Assembly (NCBI GenBank): GCA_036675345.1
Contig: JAKFFE010000020.1
Coordinates: forward strand, 1-64,000
Length of the DNA stretch: 64,000 bases
Direction: 5' to 3'
DNA from: JALYOC01 sp036675345
Lineage (GTDB): Bacteria; Myxococcota; Myxococcia; Myxococcales; Myxococcaceae
Shown here piece after piece: positions 24,499 to 33,217 of the stretch. The notes under the pieces were generated by a model. It was not told where the DNA came from and ran no database searches. It saw only the letters and a list, made by a program, of their open reading frames with translations. The translations under genes were made by a program, and so were the position numbers. The stretch's first letter is position 1. Each line of letters starts with the position of its first letter.

Positions 24499-25077
24499 GT
24501 GGATACAGAGCCGAGAGTGATCGAGGAGTTTGTCTACCGCCACGCCATCGAGGGGCTGTTCATCCGCTCCCTGGGAAAGCGCCTCACGCCGGAGATCCGG
24601 GCGGAGCTGCTTGCCGCCGGTCTGAAGCTGGACCCCATCCCCCACCAGACCCCGCGCGCCGTCTTTGCCGAGGCCCTGCGGATCACCGCCGCGCGGCTCT
24701 ATCCGGAAGCAGAGAAGCTGGAGGCCTACCGGCAGTTGGGGGTGGGCATCATCACCGGGCTGGAGCAGACACTGCTGGGCAAGGCGCTGGTCTCCATCTG
24801 GCCCATCTTCGGACCGGACCGGGTGCTCTCACGAATGCAGGAGAGCTTCGCCACCGCCAACAACTACCTGAAGACGGGCCTGGAGACGCTGGGGCCTGGC
24901 AAGCACATCATCAAGATCAGCGAGTGCAACGGGAGCCCCGGGTACACGATGGGGATTATCCAGGCGGCGCTCACCAAGGCCGGGGCCAGGAACCTGGTGG
25001 TGGAGCCCTTCGAGTTCGATGGTCGCGCGTGCAACTTCCGCGTCACCTGGGACAGCAAGAAGGCCGCCGCGACCTGA
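24499..25077 (+). CDS. DUF2378 / TIGR02265 family protein (myxobacterial paralogous family)
   Basis: 192 residues from GTG 24499. The family hallmarks are visible: an N-terminal VIEEFVYRHAIEGLFIRSLGKRLTPE block, then YRQLGVGIITGLEQTLLGKALVSIWPIFGPDRVLSRMQ in segments, NNYLKTGLETLGPGKHIIKISE, and a C-terminal heme-NO-binding-like tail FEFDGRACNFRVTW. The family has many copies in Myxococcus and Stigmatella and is of unknown function. Its presence is a good lineage marker. It is followed at 80 bp by the MocR-type regulator on the same strand. Confidence 0.9.
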   Translation: MDTEPRVIEEFVYRHAIEGLFIRSLGKRLTPEIRAELLAAGLKLDPIPHQTPRAVFAEALRITAARLYPEAEKLEAYRQLGVGIITGLEQTLLGKALVSIWPIFGPDRVLSRMQESFATANNYLKTGLETLGPGKHIIKISECNGSPGYTMGIIQAALTKAGARNLVVEPFEFDGRACNFRVTWDSKKAAAT

Positions 25078-25156
25078 TCGTGGCGTCCTTCCGTCACAAA
25101 CGGCTCCTGCGATCCCTCACCAGGGAACTCCGTTGCGGAGCAGGGGGCGCGCGTCG

Positions 25157-26629
25157 ATGGGCTGGGAGTTCACGCTGCAGGTCGCTCCCAAGGGGCGCGG
25201 CCGGCTTTCGGTGCAGGTGGCTCACGCAATCGCGGAGGAGATCGAGCGCGGTCGCCTCAAGCCGGGTGACCGGCTCCCTTCCACCCGCAAGCTGGCGACG
25301 CAGCTGGGCATGCACCGCAAGACGGTAATCGCTGCCTTCGACGAGCTCACGCGCGAGGGGCTGGTCACGATCGAGTCCACGGGCACCTTCGTCTCCTGGG
25401 AGCTGCCCGAACGCGCGCAGGTCGCAGCAGACCGCGCCGGTCCCAGGGACGCCGGCTTTCCGATGCGGCCGTTCCCACTGCCTCGCCCAGGCGATTCACC
25501 GCGGTCCGAGCTGCTGCTGCTGGGTGGAATCCCGGAGCTGGGCTTCGTCCCACGGGCAGAGCTGGCGCGTGCGTATCGCCGCGCCCTGTCGGGCCGGGGA
25601 GCTCGTCGGTTCCTCGACTACGGCGACCCCCGCGGCGAGCCGCGGCTTCGCGAGGTCATCGTCGAGATGCTCGCCAGCACCCGGGGTGTCCGCGCGACGC
25701 CGGAGACGATCAATATCGTCCGCGGGACACAGCAGGGGGTCTACCTCACAGTTCGGACGCTGCTGCAGGCTGGAGACTGCGTCGCGATCGAGGCGTACAA
25801 CCACCCCGCATTCCGCGGCACGTTCCAGCTCAGTGGCGCAGAGCTGCTGCCGGTGCCGGTCGACGCCGATGGCCTCGACGTCTCTGCGCTCGAGGCGCTG
25901 TGCGACTCGCGTCCCGTGAAGGCCGTGTATCTGACGCCCCATCACCAACTCCCGACCACGGTGACCCTGAGCGCAGAGCGGCGTCAGCGCCTCCTCGCCC
26001 TCGCGCAACGGCGCGGGTTGATCATCCTGGAGGACGACTACGACCACGAGTTCCGTTACGAGGGGTCACCCGTTCTTCCCCTCGCGCACACCGATCCGTT
26101 CGGCGTGGTGGTGTACTTCGGGACGCTCTCCAAGATTCTCGCGCCGGGCCTGCGCCTCGGCTTCGTCTCCTCCAACAAGGAGGTGGCGGATCGCATCGCC
26201 GCATACCGCGCATTCGTCGATCAGCAAGGGGACCACGCGGTGGAGCGCGCCGTCGCGGAGCTGATCGAGGACGGCGAGCTCGCGAGGCACGTCCGTCGCG
26301 CGCGGCACCTCTACCGGGCGAGGCGCGACGTCCTGGCAAACGCGCTGAAGCAGCACGTGCCACAGCTCGCGTTCACGCTGCCACCTGGAGGCCTGGCGAT
26401 CTGGGCGCAGGCCCCCGGAGCAGACGTCGACGCCTGGGCGCAGCGGGCGCTCGCGGCGGGCGTCTCGTTCCAGCCAGCGAGCCACTTCGCGCTGGGCGAC
26501 GCGCCGCTCGACTGCGGGCGCTTCGGCTTCGCGGCCTGTGATGAGTCCCAGCTCATCGAGGCCGCCCGCAGGCTGGGTGCGACGTACCGGGCGGCCGAGA
26601 CGTCCGCTTCCGACGCGGCTCTGCGCTGA
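25157..26629 (+). CDS. MocR/PdxR-type regulator (GntR HTH plus aminotransferase fold)
   Basis: 490 residues from ATG 25157. Residues about 5-72 form a GntR winged helix (VQVAHAIAEEIERGRLKPGDRLPSTRKLATQLG in parts, MHRKTVIAAFDELTREGLV). After a linker comes a fold-type I aminotransferase domain with ILEDDYDHEFRY and the PLP-binding Lys326 in YFGTLSKILAPGLRLGF. MocR proteins sense PLP or an amino compound and regulate a nearby target, often divergent; PdxR controls PLP synthesis. No PLP or transporter gene lies adjacent, so the target is unknown. The GCAGGGGG stretch upstream serves as ribosome-binding site. Confidence 0.92.
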   Translation: MGWEFTLQVAPKGRGRLSVQVAHAIAEEIERGRLKPGDRLPSTRKLATQLGMHRKTVIAAFDELTREGLVTIESTGTFVSWELPERAQVAADRAGPRDAGFPMRPFPLPRPGDSPRSELLLLGGIPELGFVPRAELARAYRRALSGRGARRFLDYGDPRGEPRLREVIVEMLASTRGVRATPETINIVRGTQQGVYLTVRTLLQAGDCVAIEAYNHPAFRGTFQLSGAELLPVPVDADGLDVSALEALCDSRPVKAVYLTPHHQLPTTVTLSAERRQRLLALAQRRGLIILEDDYDHEFRYEGSPVLPLAHTDPFGVVVYFGTLSKILAPGLRLGFVSSNKEVADRIAAYRAFVDQQGDHAVERAVAELIEDGELARHVRRARHLYRARRDVLANALKQHVPQLAFTLPPGGLAIWAQAPGADVDAWAQRALAAGVSFQPASHFALGDAPLDCGRFGFAACDESQLIEAARRLGATYRAAETSASDAALR

Positions 26630-26706
26630 GCTGCGCTTCACTCGCCGGGTGGCACACCGGTCATCGACGAGAGTGTCGCGTTCGCCGCACCTTTTCGTGC
26701 GTGTCC

Positions 26707-26734
26707 TGTCACAACAGCGCGCGCCGTGAGCACG
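26707..26734 (+). promoter_or_regulatory. Possible ECF-sigma-like promoter, copy 1
   Basis: TGTCACAA at 26707-26714, then 16 bases, then CACG at 26731-26734, with the lipoprotein start 109 bp downstream. The spacing and TGTCACA box recall ECF-type promoters. Copy 2 at 28526-28553 keeps both elements and the spacing, but duplication alone could explain that. Confidence 0.35.
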
Positions 26735-26842
26735 CAGTGCCTGCAGATCGCGCGTTCCTGGCCCCCTGGGATTGTCCGAACTGGGCCCCCTGCCAGCGAA
26801 CGCGATTGCTACTTCTGGTCGCCTCTCTTCCTGGAGGCAGTC

Positions 26843-28363
26843 TTGAACAAGCACGTCATCTTCACCGCCGCGCTCGCGCTCTCCGCCGTGCGCTGCACGT
26901 CGATCGGTTCCGAGCATCCCAACGACACCCAACCCGTCGCGACTGAGACGAGCCCACTCTCTTCGAACCAGCAGTTGCCTCGGCGCATCCAGTCCGGTCA
27001 GGCGCAGCAGTTGTTCGGTGTCACCAGCGACAACCACGTGGTGTACCAGGAGGGGACCGAGGTCTTCGCCTCCGCGCTCGAGGCCGGGGCGACGAGACAG
27101 CGCATTGCAGAGGTCCCTGCCGGGAACCTCGCGTTCGTCTACATCTCCGGAAAGGTCGCGTTCTGCTGGACGAACCCCGACCGCTCCCGTCCAGGCTTCG
27201 GGGTGAGTCCGCTCGTGGTCTGGAGCGCGGGGACGGGCGCGCACCTGGCGGATGAGGCCTCGCCGATCGGCACGTTCGCGAGCGCCTCCAGCGAGGACGG
27301 CAGCGTCGTCATCTATCCCGCGCGCAGCAACGCCCATCAAACGACCGGCGATCTCGAGCTGGCGTCGACGGATCTCTCGGTTCGCACCACGCTTGCCGCG
27401 GGCATTCCGATGGGCTTCCCGGCCGGCTTCTGCCGTCCCTGGGCGGCCTTCAGCGGACAGCGCCCGGTGGCCCTGTTCTGCCAGCCTGGCGACCAGACCT
27501 CGACGTTGGCGCTGTGGACTGGCGCGACGCGGACGGATCTTCTCACAGGGGGGGCCACGCCGCCCTTTTTCACCGCAGATCGCAGCGGGACGTCGTTCTT
27601 CACGACGCTCGCTCCCACCGCGACGACGCCGGCGACGGCGGTGGTCGTCTCGGAAGGGAAGGAGCCGCTCGTCGTCGACCAGTTCGTCGCGCGAACCGGG
27701 TGGATCATGCACGACGAGAGCGTCGTCTACGTGTCTCGCGCAGGGGGCGGTGTCTCCGTGAGGCGCTTCAACCCCGAGGATGGTTCGCGGACGATCATCA
27801 CCGACCGCCTCTTCAATTTCCTGACGACGCTCGCGGGTTCGGACCTCGTCACCAAGTCGTGGTTCTCGACGGACCGCAAGAAGGTCTCCTACTTCACCGC
27901 CGTGGCGCAGAACGGGACGGGCCTGGTGGACCAGCACTGGGCGGATGTCAGCGGCCGGGTGGAGAACTTCGTCGCCGATGCGCAGCCGCGAAACTGGAAC
28001 GGCGTCCCCACCTTCACCAGCGATTCAAAGTACTTCCTCTCGGGTCGCAGTACCGACCTGCCGAATGGACTCGGCGTCTTCGTCGCCCAATCGGAGCGGA
28101 GCGCGGTGGAGTTCAGCGGCGAGCGGGGCTGGAGCTATCTGCCCGCGATTGGCTCACACGTTGCGTTGATCGACGCTTTCGACGTGACGACCTTCACCGG
28201 TGACCTCCGCGTCGCCGACGTCTCTCACGAGGGGCGCTCGCGGTTGATCGCGACCGGCGTGGATTGGAACTACCTCGTGAGCCCGGACGGCCGCTGGGTC
28301 GTGTTCACGAAGAACCTCGAGCAGGCGACCGCGGGGCTCTACGCCGCCCGCGCGGACAACTGA
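26843..28363 (+). CDS. WD40-like beta-propeller lipoprotein, copy 1 of a tandem pair
   Basis: 506 residues from TTG 26843, chosen for the GGAGG site at a 7-base distance and the lipoprotein signal that follows (NKHVIFTAALALSAVRC). The mature protein has repeating blocks suited to a TolB/WD40-type propeller: GVTSDNHVVYQEG, FVYISGKVAFCWTNPDR, SASSEDGSVVIYPARS, WSYLPAIGSHVALID and a final SPDGRWVVFTKN. Conserved CWTNPD and FCQPG Cys residues could form disulfides. No enzyme motif seen. It is about three-quarters identical to the next gene by eye, and the 5' region was duplicated with it. Confidence 0.85.
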   Translation: MNKHVIFTAALALSAVRCTSIGSEHPNDTQPVATETSPLSSNQQLPRRIQSGQAQQLFGVTSDNHVVYQEGTEVFASALEAGATRQRIAEVPAGNLAFVYISGKVAFCWTNPDRSRPGFGVSPLVVWSAGTGAHLADEASPIGTFASASSEDGSVVIYPARSNAHQTTGDLELASTDLSVRTTLAAGIPMGFPAGFCRPWAAFSGQRPVALFCQPGDQTSTLALWTGATRTDLLTGGATPPFFTADRSGTSFFTTLAPTATTPATAVVVSEGKEPLVVDQFVARTGWIMHDESVVYVSRAGGGVSVRRFNPEDGSRTIITDRLFNFLTTLAGSDLVTKSWFSTDRKKVSYFTAVAQNGTGLVDQHWADVSGRVENFVADAQPRNWNGVPTFTSDSKYFLSGRSTDLPNGLGVFVAQSERSAVEFSGERGWSYLPAIGSHVALIDAFDVTTFTGDLRVADVSHEGRSRLIATGVDWNYLVSPDGRWVVFTKNLEQATAGLYAARADN

Positions 28364-28525
28364 CGAGACAGGACTCCCTCTGGGGCGTGCGTGGCCGGTG
28401 CACCAACGATTTTCGGTCACGCACGCATCAGGTGCCGAGGCGGCTCAGCGTCGCCTTCCAGGTCGAGGTCCCGCCGGCGCGGCAGAGGCGGTTCCGGACC
28501 CCGACGATCTTTCTTTTTCGCCTCC

Positions 28526-28553
28526 TGTCACAACCGCGGTCGGCGTGATCACG
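28526..28553 (+). promoter_or_regulatory. Possible ECF-sigma-like promoter, copy 2
   Basis: TGTCACAA at 28526-28533, 16 bases, then CACG at 28550-28553; start codon TTG 28660 lies 107 bp downstream. The whole leader (GCAGTGCCTGCA, CTGGGCCCCCTG, CGAACGCGATTGCTACTTCT) matches that of copy 1. Confidence 0.35.
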
Positions 28554-28659
28554 CAGTGCCTGCAAATCGAGCGTTCCTGGCCTCCTGAGATTGACGGAAC
28601 TGGGCCCCCTGGCGACGAACGCGATTGCTACTTCTGCGCGCCTCACCACTGGAGGCAGC

Positions 28660-30177
28660 TTGACCAAACACCTGATTCTCACCGCCGCGCTCGCGCTTTC
28701 CGCCGCGCGCTGCACCCCCAACAACTCCGAACCTGCCAACGACGCGGGATCCGCCGTCACCGACGCCGGCGCATCCTCGTTCGAGCACCTGTCTCCCTTC
28801 CTGCCGGGCCACCACCAGGTGCCGCTGGGCATCACCAGCGACAACCATGTGCTGTACCAGGAGGGGAATCAGGTCTTCGCGTCCTCGCTGGAAGCCAGCG
28901 CCTCGAGACAGCTCGTCGCCGAGGTTCCTTCCGGCAACTACGCGTTCGTCTACGTCTCGGGAAAGGTCGCGTTCTGCTGGACGAACCCGGACCGCACGCT
29001 CCCAGGCTATGGCGTCAGCCCGCTGGTGATCTGGAGCGCCGCGACGGGCGCCCACCTGGCGGATGAGGAATCGCCGATTGGCACGTACTCGAGCGCGTCC
29101 AGCCCCGACGGGACCCGCGTGGTCTACCCCGCCCGGAGCAACCCAGAGCGGACGATGGGCGACCTTGAGTTCGCATCCACCGACCTCTCGGTTCGCTCGA
29201 CGCTCGCCGCAGGGATCCCGATGGGCTTCCCGGTGGGCTACTGCCGTCCCTGGGCGGCGTTCAGTGGTTCGCGTCCCGTGGCCCTGTTCTGCCAGCCTGG
29301 TGAGCAGACCGCGACGCTGTCCCTGTGGACCGGCGAGACGCGGACGGATCTCGTGACCGGTGGCGCGACCCCGCCGTTCTTCAGCGCAGACGAGAGCGGC
29401 ACCTCGTTCTTCACGACGCTCGCGGCGACCGAGTCGACGCCGGCGAAGGCCCTGGTGGTTTCGGAAGGGAAGGCGCCGATCGTCGTCGATGAGGTCGTGG
29501 CGCGGACCGGTTGGATCATGCACGACGACAGCGTCGTCTACGTGTCGCGAGAAGGGGGCTCCGTCTCGGTGAAGCGCTTCAACCCGGAGGACGGGTCGCG
29601 AACCACCATCATCGCGCCGCTCGGTAATTTCCTGACGCCGCTCGCGGGCTCGGACCTTGTCACCAGGTCCTGGTTCTCACCGGACCGCAAGAAGGTCTCG
29701 TACTTCACCACCGTCTCGCCGAATTCGGGTCTGGTGGACCAGCGCTGGGTCGACGTCAGTGGGTCCACGCAGACCTTCGTCGCCGATGCGCAAAATCGAA
29801 ACTGGAGCGGCATCCCCACCTTCACCCTGGACTCGAACTACTTCCTGTTCGCTCGCAGCACCGATCTGGCGAACGGACTTGGCGTCTTCGTCGCGCAGTC
29901 CCAGAGCAGCGCGGTGGAGTTCAGCGACCAGAAGGGATGGAGCTACCTCCCCGCGGCCGGCCCGCTGGTGACGTTCATCGACAACTTCGACCTGACTGCC
30001 TCCACCGGTGACCTCCGGGTCGCCGATGTCAGCCGGAACGATGGAAGCTCTCGGCACGTCGAGACGGAAGTAGACCCGAACTTCCTCGTGAGCCCGGACG
30101 GCCGCTGGGTCGTGTTCACCAAGAACAGCGGGCCCGCAGCAAGCGCAGGGCTCTACGCCGCCCGCACGGACGGCTGA
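28660..30177 (+). CDS. WD40-like beta-propeller lipoprotein, copy 2 of a tandem pair
   Basis: 505 residues from TTG 28660, behind GGAGG. Signal sequence TKHLILTAALALSAARC with lipidation Cys. The repeat blocks follow those of copy 1 almost one to one: GITSDNHVLYQEGNQVF, FVYVSGKVAFCWTNPDRTLPGYG, IWSAATGAHLADEESPIGTYS, and the end SPDGRWVVFTKNSG. Differences cluster in the linker after the Cys and in a few loops. As TolB-like lipoproteins usually do, it may bind a partner in the envelope, but nothing specific is shown. A strong hairpin follows the stop. Confidence 0.85.
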   Translation: MTKHLILTAALALSAARCTPNNSEPANDAGSAVTDAGASSFEHLSPFLPGHHQVPLGITSDNHVLYQEGNQVFASSLEASASRQLVAEVPSGNYAFVYVSGKVAFCWTNPDRTLPGYGVSPLVIWSAATGAHLADEESPIGTYSSASSPDGTRVVYPARSNPERTMGDLEFASTDLSVRSTLAAGIPMGFPVGYCRPWAAFSGSRPVALFCQPGEQTATLSLWTGETRTDLVTGGATPPFFSADESGTSFFTTLAATESTPAKALVVSEGKAPIVVDEVVARTGWIMHDDSVVYVSREGGSVSVKRFNPEDGSRTTIIAPLGNFLTPLAGSDLVTRSWFSPDRKKVSYFTTVSPNSGLVDQRWVDVSGSTQTFVADAQNRNWSGIPTFTLDSNYFLFARSTDLANGLGVFVAQSQSSAVEFSDQKGWSYLPAAGPLVTFIDNFDLTASTGDLRVADVSRNDGSSRHVETEVDPNFLVSPDGRWVVFTKNSGPAASAGLYAARTDG

Positions 30178-30221
30178 CGGGAGCCGGGTCGCCGTCACCC
30201 GATGGCACGGCAGAGGCCGCC

Positions 30222-30248
30222 AACCCGCCTCCCCCCGGGAGGCGGGTT
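30222..30248. terminator. Perfect 12-bp hairpin, probable terminator
   Basis: AACCCGCCTCCC (30222-30233) and GGGAGGCGGGTT (30237-30248) pair perfectly around CCC, 45 bp after the stop of copy 2. The stem is GC-rich and has AA/TT ends, but no long U-run follows. The next start, 30267, is 19 bp away. Confidence 0.55.
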
Positions 30249-30266
30249 CAGCGCTATGGTCGACAG

Positions 30267-31070
30267 ATGAGTCGCGGTGCACTGGCCCTCCTCCTCCTCC
30301 TCGTCTCCGCTTCCAGCCGAGGAGGACCTGAATCCACCGGGGCGCTTTTCGCCGGAGCGGGTCCGACGACAGTCAGACAGGAACTTCGCGATGAGGCCTC
30401 CCGGAGGGTGGCCCGGGGCTTCCTGCGCAGGGGCGTCCAGCTCCGGGCAGCAAAGGGCCCGTCCCCCGCGCTCCTTCACTGCGTCGGCCTGATGGAGTGC
30501 CCCCTCGAAGAGGTCGCCTCTCTTGATGCTCGCTTCGTGATCGGAATCCATCTGGACACCGACCCCGGCAGCCCAAGGTGGCTGCTGGTGAAGGTCCGGG
30601 TCATCGATGGGGTCACGGGTCAGAGGTACGCGGAACGGTCCACTCAAGGACGGATGCCCGAGGTTTTCGAGCTGCTGGAGCAGGTGGCGCAGGAACTCGC
30701 CCTGCTGGTCGAGCCCTCCTCTGGAGCTCCCTTTCCGTGGGGTGGATTGGCCTTGGGGACGACCGTCGCGTCGGGAGTGCTGGCCACTGCCGGAGCGGTC
30801 CTTGCCACGGACAGCGTCCGGCGATTCCTGCAGCTCCAGAACACTCCCCCCGACCCGGTGCAGGATCTCCAGCCCTTCGAAGCGTTCTCCTCCCGGCGGA
30901 TTGCGCAGGCAGAACAGGGAGTGGCCATTGGCCTACTCGCGGGCGCGGTGGTGGGAATCCCGTTGGCCTATTTGTTCTGGCGAAAGGACAACCCCACCCT
31001 GACCTCTTCGGTAGGCTTCACATTGTCCGCGCACGGCGGAAGCCTGGTGCTGGGGGGACAGCTGCCATGA
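30267..31070 (+). CDS. Exported or membrane protein, hypothetical
   Basis: 267 residues with an N-terminal signal sequence (SRGALALLLLLVSASSRG). Residues about 40-150 form a mixed alpha/beta domain (ELRDEASRRVARGFLRR, LDARFVIGIHLDTD, LVKVRVIDGVTGQRY, LEQVAQELALLV). This resembles the CsgG/TolB-like N-domains of envelope proteins whose genes end in membrane segments. Two hydrophobic helices follow at about 165-190 and 225-245 (GVAIGLLAGAVVGIPLAYLFWRK). Function unknown. Its stop overlaps the start of the next lipoprotein gene (ATGA), so the two are translationally coupled. Confidence 0.75.
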   Translation: MSRGALALLLLLVSASSRGGPESTGALFAGAGPTTVRQELRDEASRRVARGFLRRGVQLRAAKGPSPALLHCVGLMECPLEEVASLDARFVIGIHLDTDPGSPRWLLVKVRVIDGVTGQRYAERSTQGRMPEVFELLEQVAQELALLVEPSSGAPFPWGGLALGTTVASGVLATAGAVLATDSVRRFLQLQNTPPDPVQDLQPFEAFSSRRIAQAEQGVAIGLLAGAVVGIPLAYLFWRKDNPTLTSSVGFTLSAHGGSLVLGGQLP

Positions 31071-31867
31071 GACCGATTCTTCTCTTGGTCCTCTCCCTCT
31101 CCGTGGCCCCGCTGGCCTGCGACTTCAACGCTGCGCTGACCACCTACTGCGCCCGCGCGAACGCCTGCACCTGTACGGAGATTGGCTGCTGCCTTCACGA
31201 AGGTGTGCACTGCGGTGGTCCGAATGAGTGCTGCCCCGGGTCGGTGTGCTCGGAGGAGGGCGTGTGCGTCCCCGGGCAGCGGCCTGTTCTCCAACTGCTT
31301 CCCGACCCGGTGGCCTTTCCCCGGCTCGGGGTGGGCGCATCCTCTGGGCCAGTCAACCATGTGGTCCGGAACGAGGGTCTGCTGGCAACGAGCCTGTTGA
31401 TCAGTTCGGTGGTCGGAGATCCAGGTGCATTCGAGATTGGCGACGGCTGTTCCGGCTCAGTCCTCGAGCCCGGGGCTGAGTGCACAATCGAGGTCACCTA
31501 CCGTCCCACTTCCGCAGGCTCGCATGCTGCGCTCCTGACGCTCACTGAAGCCACCGAGATCCTGTCTGTGCCGATGAGTGGCCAGGCTGGACTACCGGTG
31601 AGCATCCTCCTTCGAGGCGGAGGCGCAGGACGGGTCCTCCTGGAGCCGGCGGGGACCACCTGTCCCTACGCCTGCATCGCACTTGTCGAGCCCGGACAGG
31701 TGCGCCTGGTCGCTCACGCTGTGGCCCCCTCCGAGTTCACCGGCTTCTCCCATCCCGGGTGCGCAGGCGGCAGCAGTGTCTGCGACCTGTCCATCAGCGA
31801 GGCGACGCAGGTCGAGGCCACCTTCGTGGCTGGCTTCGGGTCCAGATCGAGGGCAACGGAACGGTGA
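31067..31867 (+). CDS. Cys-rich lipoprotein with choice-of-anchor-D/Ig-like domain
   Basis: 266 residues from ATG 31067, overlapping the preceding stop by 4 bases. Signal MRPILLLVLSLSVAPLAC ends in a lipobox-like APLAC. Residues 20-70 are Cys-rich (ACTCTEIGCCLHEGVHCGGPNECCPGSVC in parts), probably a disulfide knot. Residues 75-175 match an ASPM/SPD-2/hydin-type domain (FPRLGVGASSGPVNHVVRNEG, GAECTIEVTYRPTSAGSHAALLTL). A C-terminal module with GGGAGRVLLEPAGTTCPYAC resembles the bacterial repeat domain. It is probably exposed at the cell surface. It is convergent with the FN3 gene downstream. Confidence 0.82.
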   Translation: MRPILLLVLSLSVAPLACDFNAALTTYCARANACTCTEIGCCLHEGVHCGGPNECCPGSVCSEEGVCVPGQRPVLQLLPDPVAFPRLGVGASSGPVNHVVRNEGLLATSLLISSVVGDPGAFEIGDGCSGSVLEPGAECTIEVTYRPTSAGSHAALLTLTEATEILSVPMSGQAGLPVSILLRGGGAGRVLLEPAGTTCPYACIALVEPGQVRLVAHAVAPSEFTGFSHPGCAGGSSVCDLSISEATQVEATFVAGFGSRSRATER

Positions 31868-31913
31868 TCGTCGTCCGAAACCGGACCGCCCGGGAGCTGC
31901 CGACGGGTGGTTC

Positions 31914-32549
31914 TCACTGGAGGCAGGAACTGAAGGCCTTTAGCCCCTGACCGGTTAGGTTCTCACCAGCGACTGCGATCCGGTTGAGCACCGACAGAGG
32001 CCGTAAGGTCGCGAGGGTCGCCGTCGTGCTAACCAACGTATTGGAATAGAGGTTCTCCTCGAAGACCGTGTAGCGGAGGGTGGCCACCCCAGCAGTCTCC
32101 ACGGGCGGATCCCAGGAAACAGTGAACGTCCCGTCGCCGTTCGCCGAGCACTGCACGTTGACTGGAGGAGGAGGTCCTTCAATCCCTGCCCGGAACGGCG
32201 CGCTGTAACCCACCGCCCCCAGGCCACCCGGCCCCTCGCCCTGCACCGCGACGAAGTACTGCATTCCGCTCTCGAAGCCGCGGAGCTCGGCCCCGTTACC
32301 CACCAGCTTGACGTGCGGCACCGGAGGGATCGTCCATACCCTCCAGGAGGTGACCGGGGCGCCCCCGTTGTTGGAAAGACTCCAGCCCACATGGGTCTTG
32401 TTAGGCCAAATCGAGACCTGGACACCGGGTGCCCGGGGAGGTTCCCACTCGCCCCGGGCAGGGGTTTCCGGAAGGGGCTCGACGCATGAGGCGATCCCCA
32501 GCAGGGTTGTTGCCACTGCGAGGAACGAGCTCAGTCGCCGGAGGTGCAC
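31914..32549 (-). CDS. Lipoprotein with fibronectin type III-like domain
   Basis: 211 residues. Signal RRLSSFLAVATTLLGIASC carries a lipobox. The mature part has beta-sandwich segments reading GVQVSIWPNKTHVGWSLSNNGGAP, VTSWRVWTIPPVPHVKLVG and SGMQYFVAVQGEGPGGLGA, then a second module (VNVQCSANGDGTFTVSWDPPVET, ATLRYTVFEENLYSNTL). Both look like fibronectin type III repeats. This is probably an envelope binding protein of unknown target. ATG at 32549 opens directly into the signal peptide. The gene is convergent with the upstream lipoprotein, stops 46 bp apart. Confidence 0.8.
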   Translation of the reverse strand: MHLRRLSSFLAVATTLLGIASCVEPLPETPARGEWEPPRAPGVQVSIWPNKTHVGWSLSNNGGAPVTSWRVWTIPPVPHVKLVGNGAELRGFESGMQYFVAVQGEGPGGLGAVGYSAPFRAGIEGPPPPVNVQCSANGDGTFTVSWDPPVETAGVATLRYTVFEENLYSNTLVSTTATLATLRPLSVLNRIAVAGENLTGQGLKAFSSCLQ

Positions 32550-32646
32550 GGGCCAGGAGCCTAGCGCGAACCGTGGGAATCCCCCTCAGCTCACAGCTTG
32601 CTCGATTCGGCAGGGCTGGGCTCACCGACGAAGTAGAGAGGACCGG

Positions 32647-33186
32647 ATGAACCTTCAACGCCGCACCGCCCGCCTTCAGCTGATCGCCGCGAACCTGACC
32701 CATCTCGAGGCAGAGCTGGAGGCGCCGGGGGCGCTGGCGGCGCTCCTCGACGCCCACGTGCCCGCCTCCTGGCCGCCCGGTCAGTACGACCGCGACGCGA
32801 TGCTGTTCTTTCGCACCCAGCTCATCGAGGGCGGGCCGGCCGTCGTCGGGTGGTACGGCTGGTACGCCGTGCGGGAGGCCATTGCCGGCGCACGGGAACT
32901 GGTTGGGAACGGCGGCTTCTTCGGTCCTCCCGACGCAGCGGGGACGGCGGAGGTCGGCTACTCGATGGCGCCCGAGTTCACCGGTGAAGGCCTCGCGACC
33001 GAGCTGGTGGGCGGGCTGCTGAAGCAGGCCTTTGCGGACGCGCGGGTCCGGCGCGTCCGAGCGAGGACGACGGAGGAGAACGTCGCTTCCGTGCGGGTGC
33101 TGGAGAAGAACGGCTTTGTGAACGCCGGCGTGGACCCGGAGTCGGGGCAACTGCTGTTCGTGCGAGCGCGGCCGGACGGCGCCTAG
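32647..33186 (+). CDS. GNAT-family N-acetyltransferase
   Basis: 179 residues from ATG 32647 after a GAGAGGA site. The GNAT fold is clear: an N-terminal RTARLQLIAA, then GGFFGPPDAAGTAEVGYSMAPEFTGEGLATELVGGLLKQAF in parts, with the acetyl-CoA loop in PEFTGEGLATE (a Q/R-x2-G-x-G/A variant). VRRVRARTTEENVASVRVLEKNGFV and GQLLFVRAR close it. This is RimJ/RimL-like, with unknown amine substrate (protein N-terminus or small molecule). It is divergent from the FN3 lipoprotein and convergent with the secreted protein gene at 33218. Confidence 0.9.
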   Translation: MNLQRRTARLQLIAANLTHLEAELEAPGALAALLDAHVPASWPPGQYDRDAMLFFRTQLIEGGPAVVGWYGWYAVREAIAGARELVGNGGFFGPPDAAGTAEVGYSMAPEFTGEGLATELVGGLLKQAFADARVRRVRARTTEENVASVRVLEKNGFVNAGVDPESGQLLFVRARPDGA

Positions 33187-33217
33187 CTCGGGTAGTGTCC
33201 GTCATTGAGTCCATGCC

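Noticed and set aside
30578..31066. Longer form of the choice-of-anchor lipoprotein
   Set aside because: The upstream frame is the shadow of the preceding gene. ATG 31067 opens a lipoprotein signal and overlaps the previous stop.
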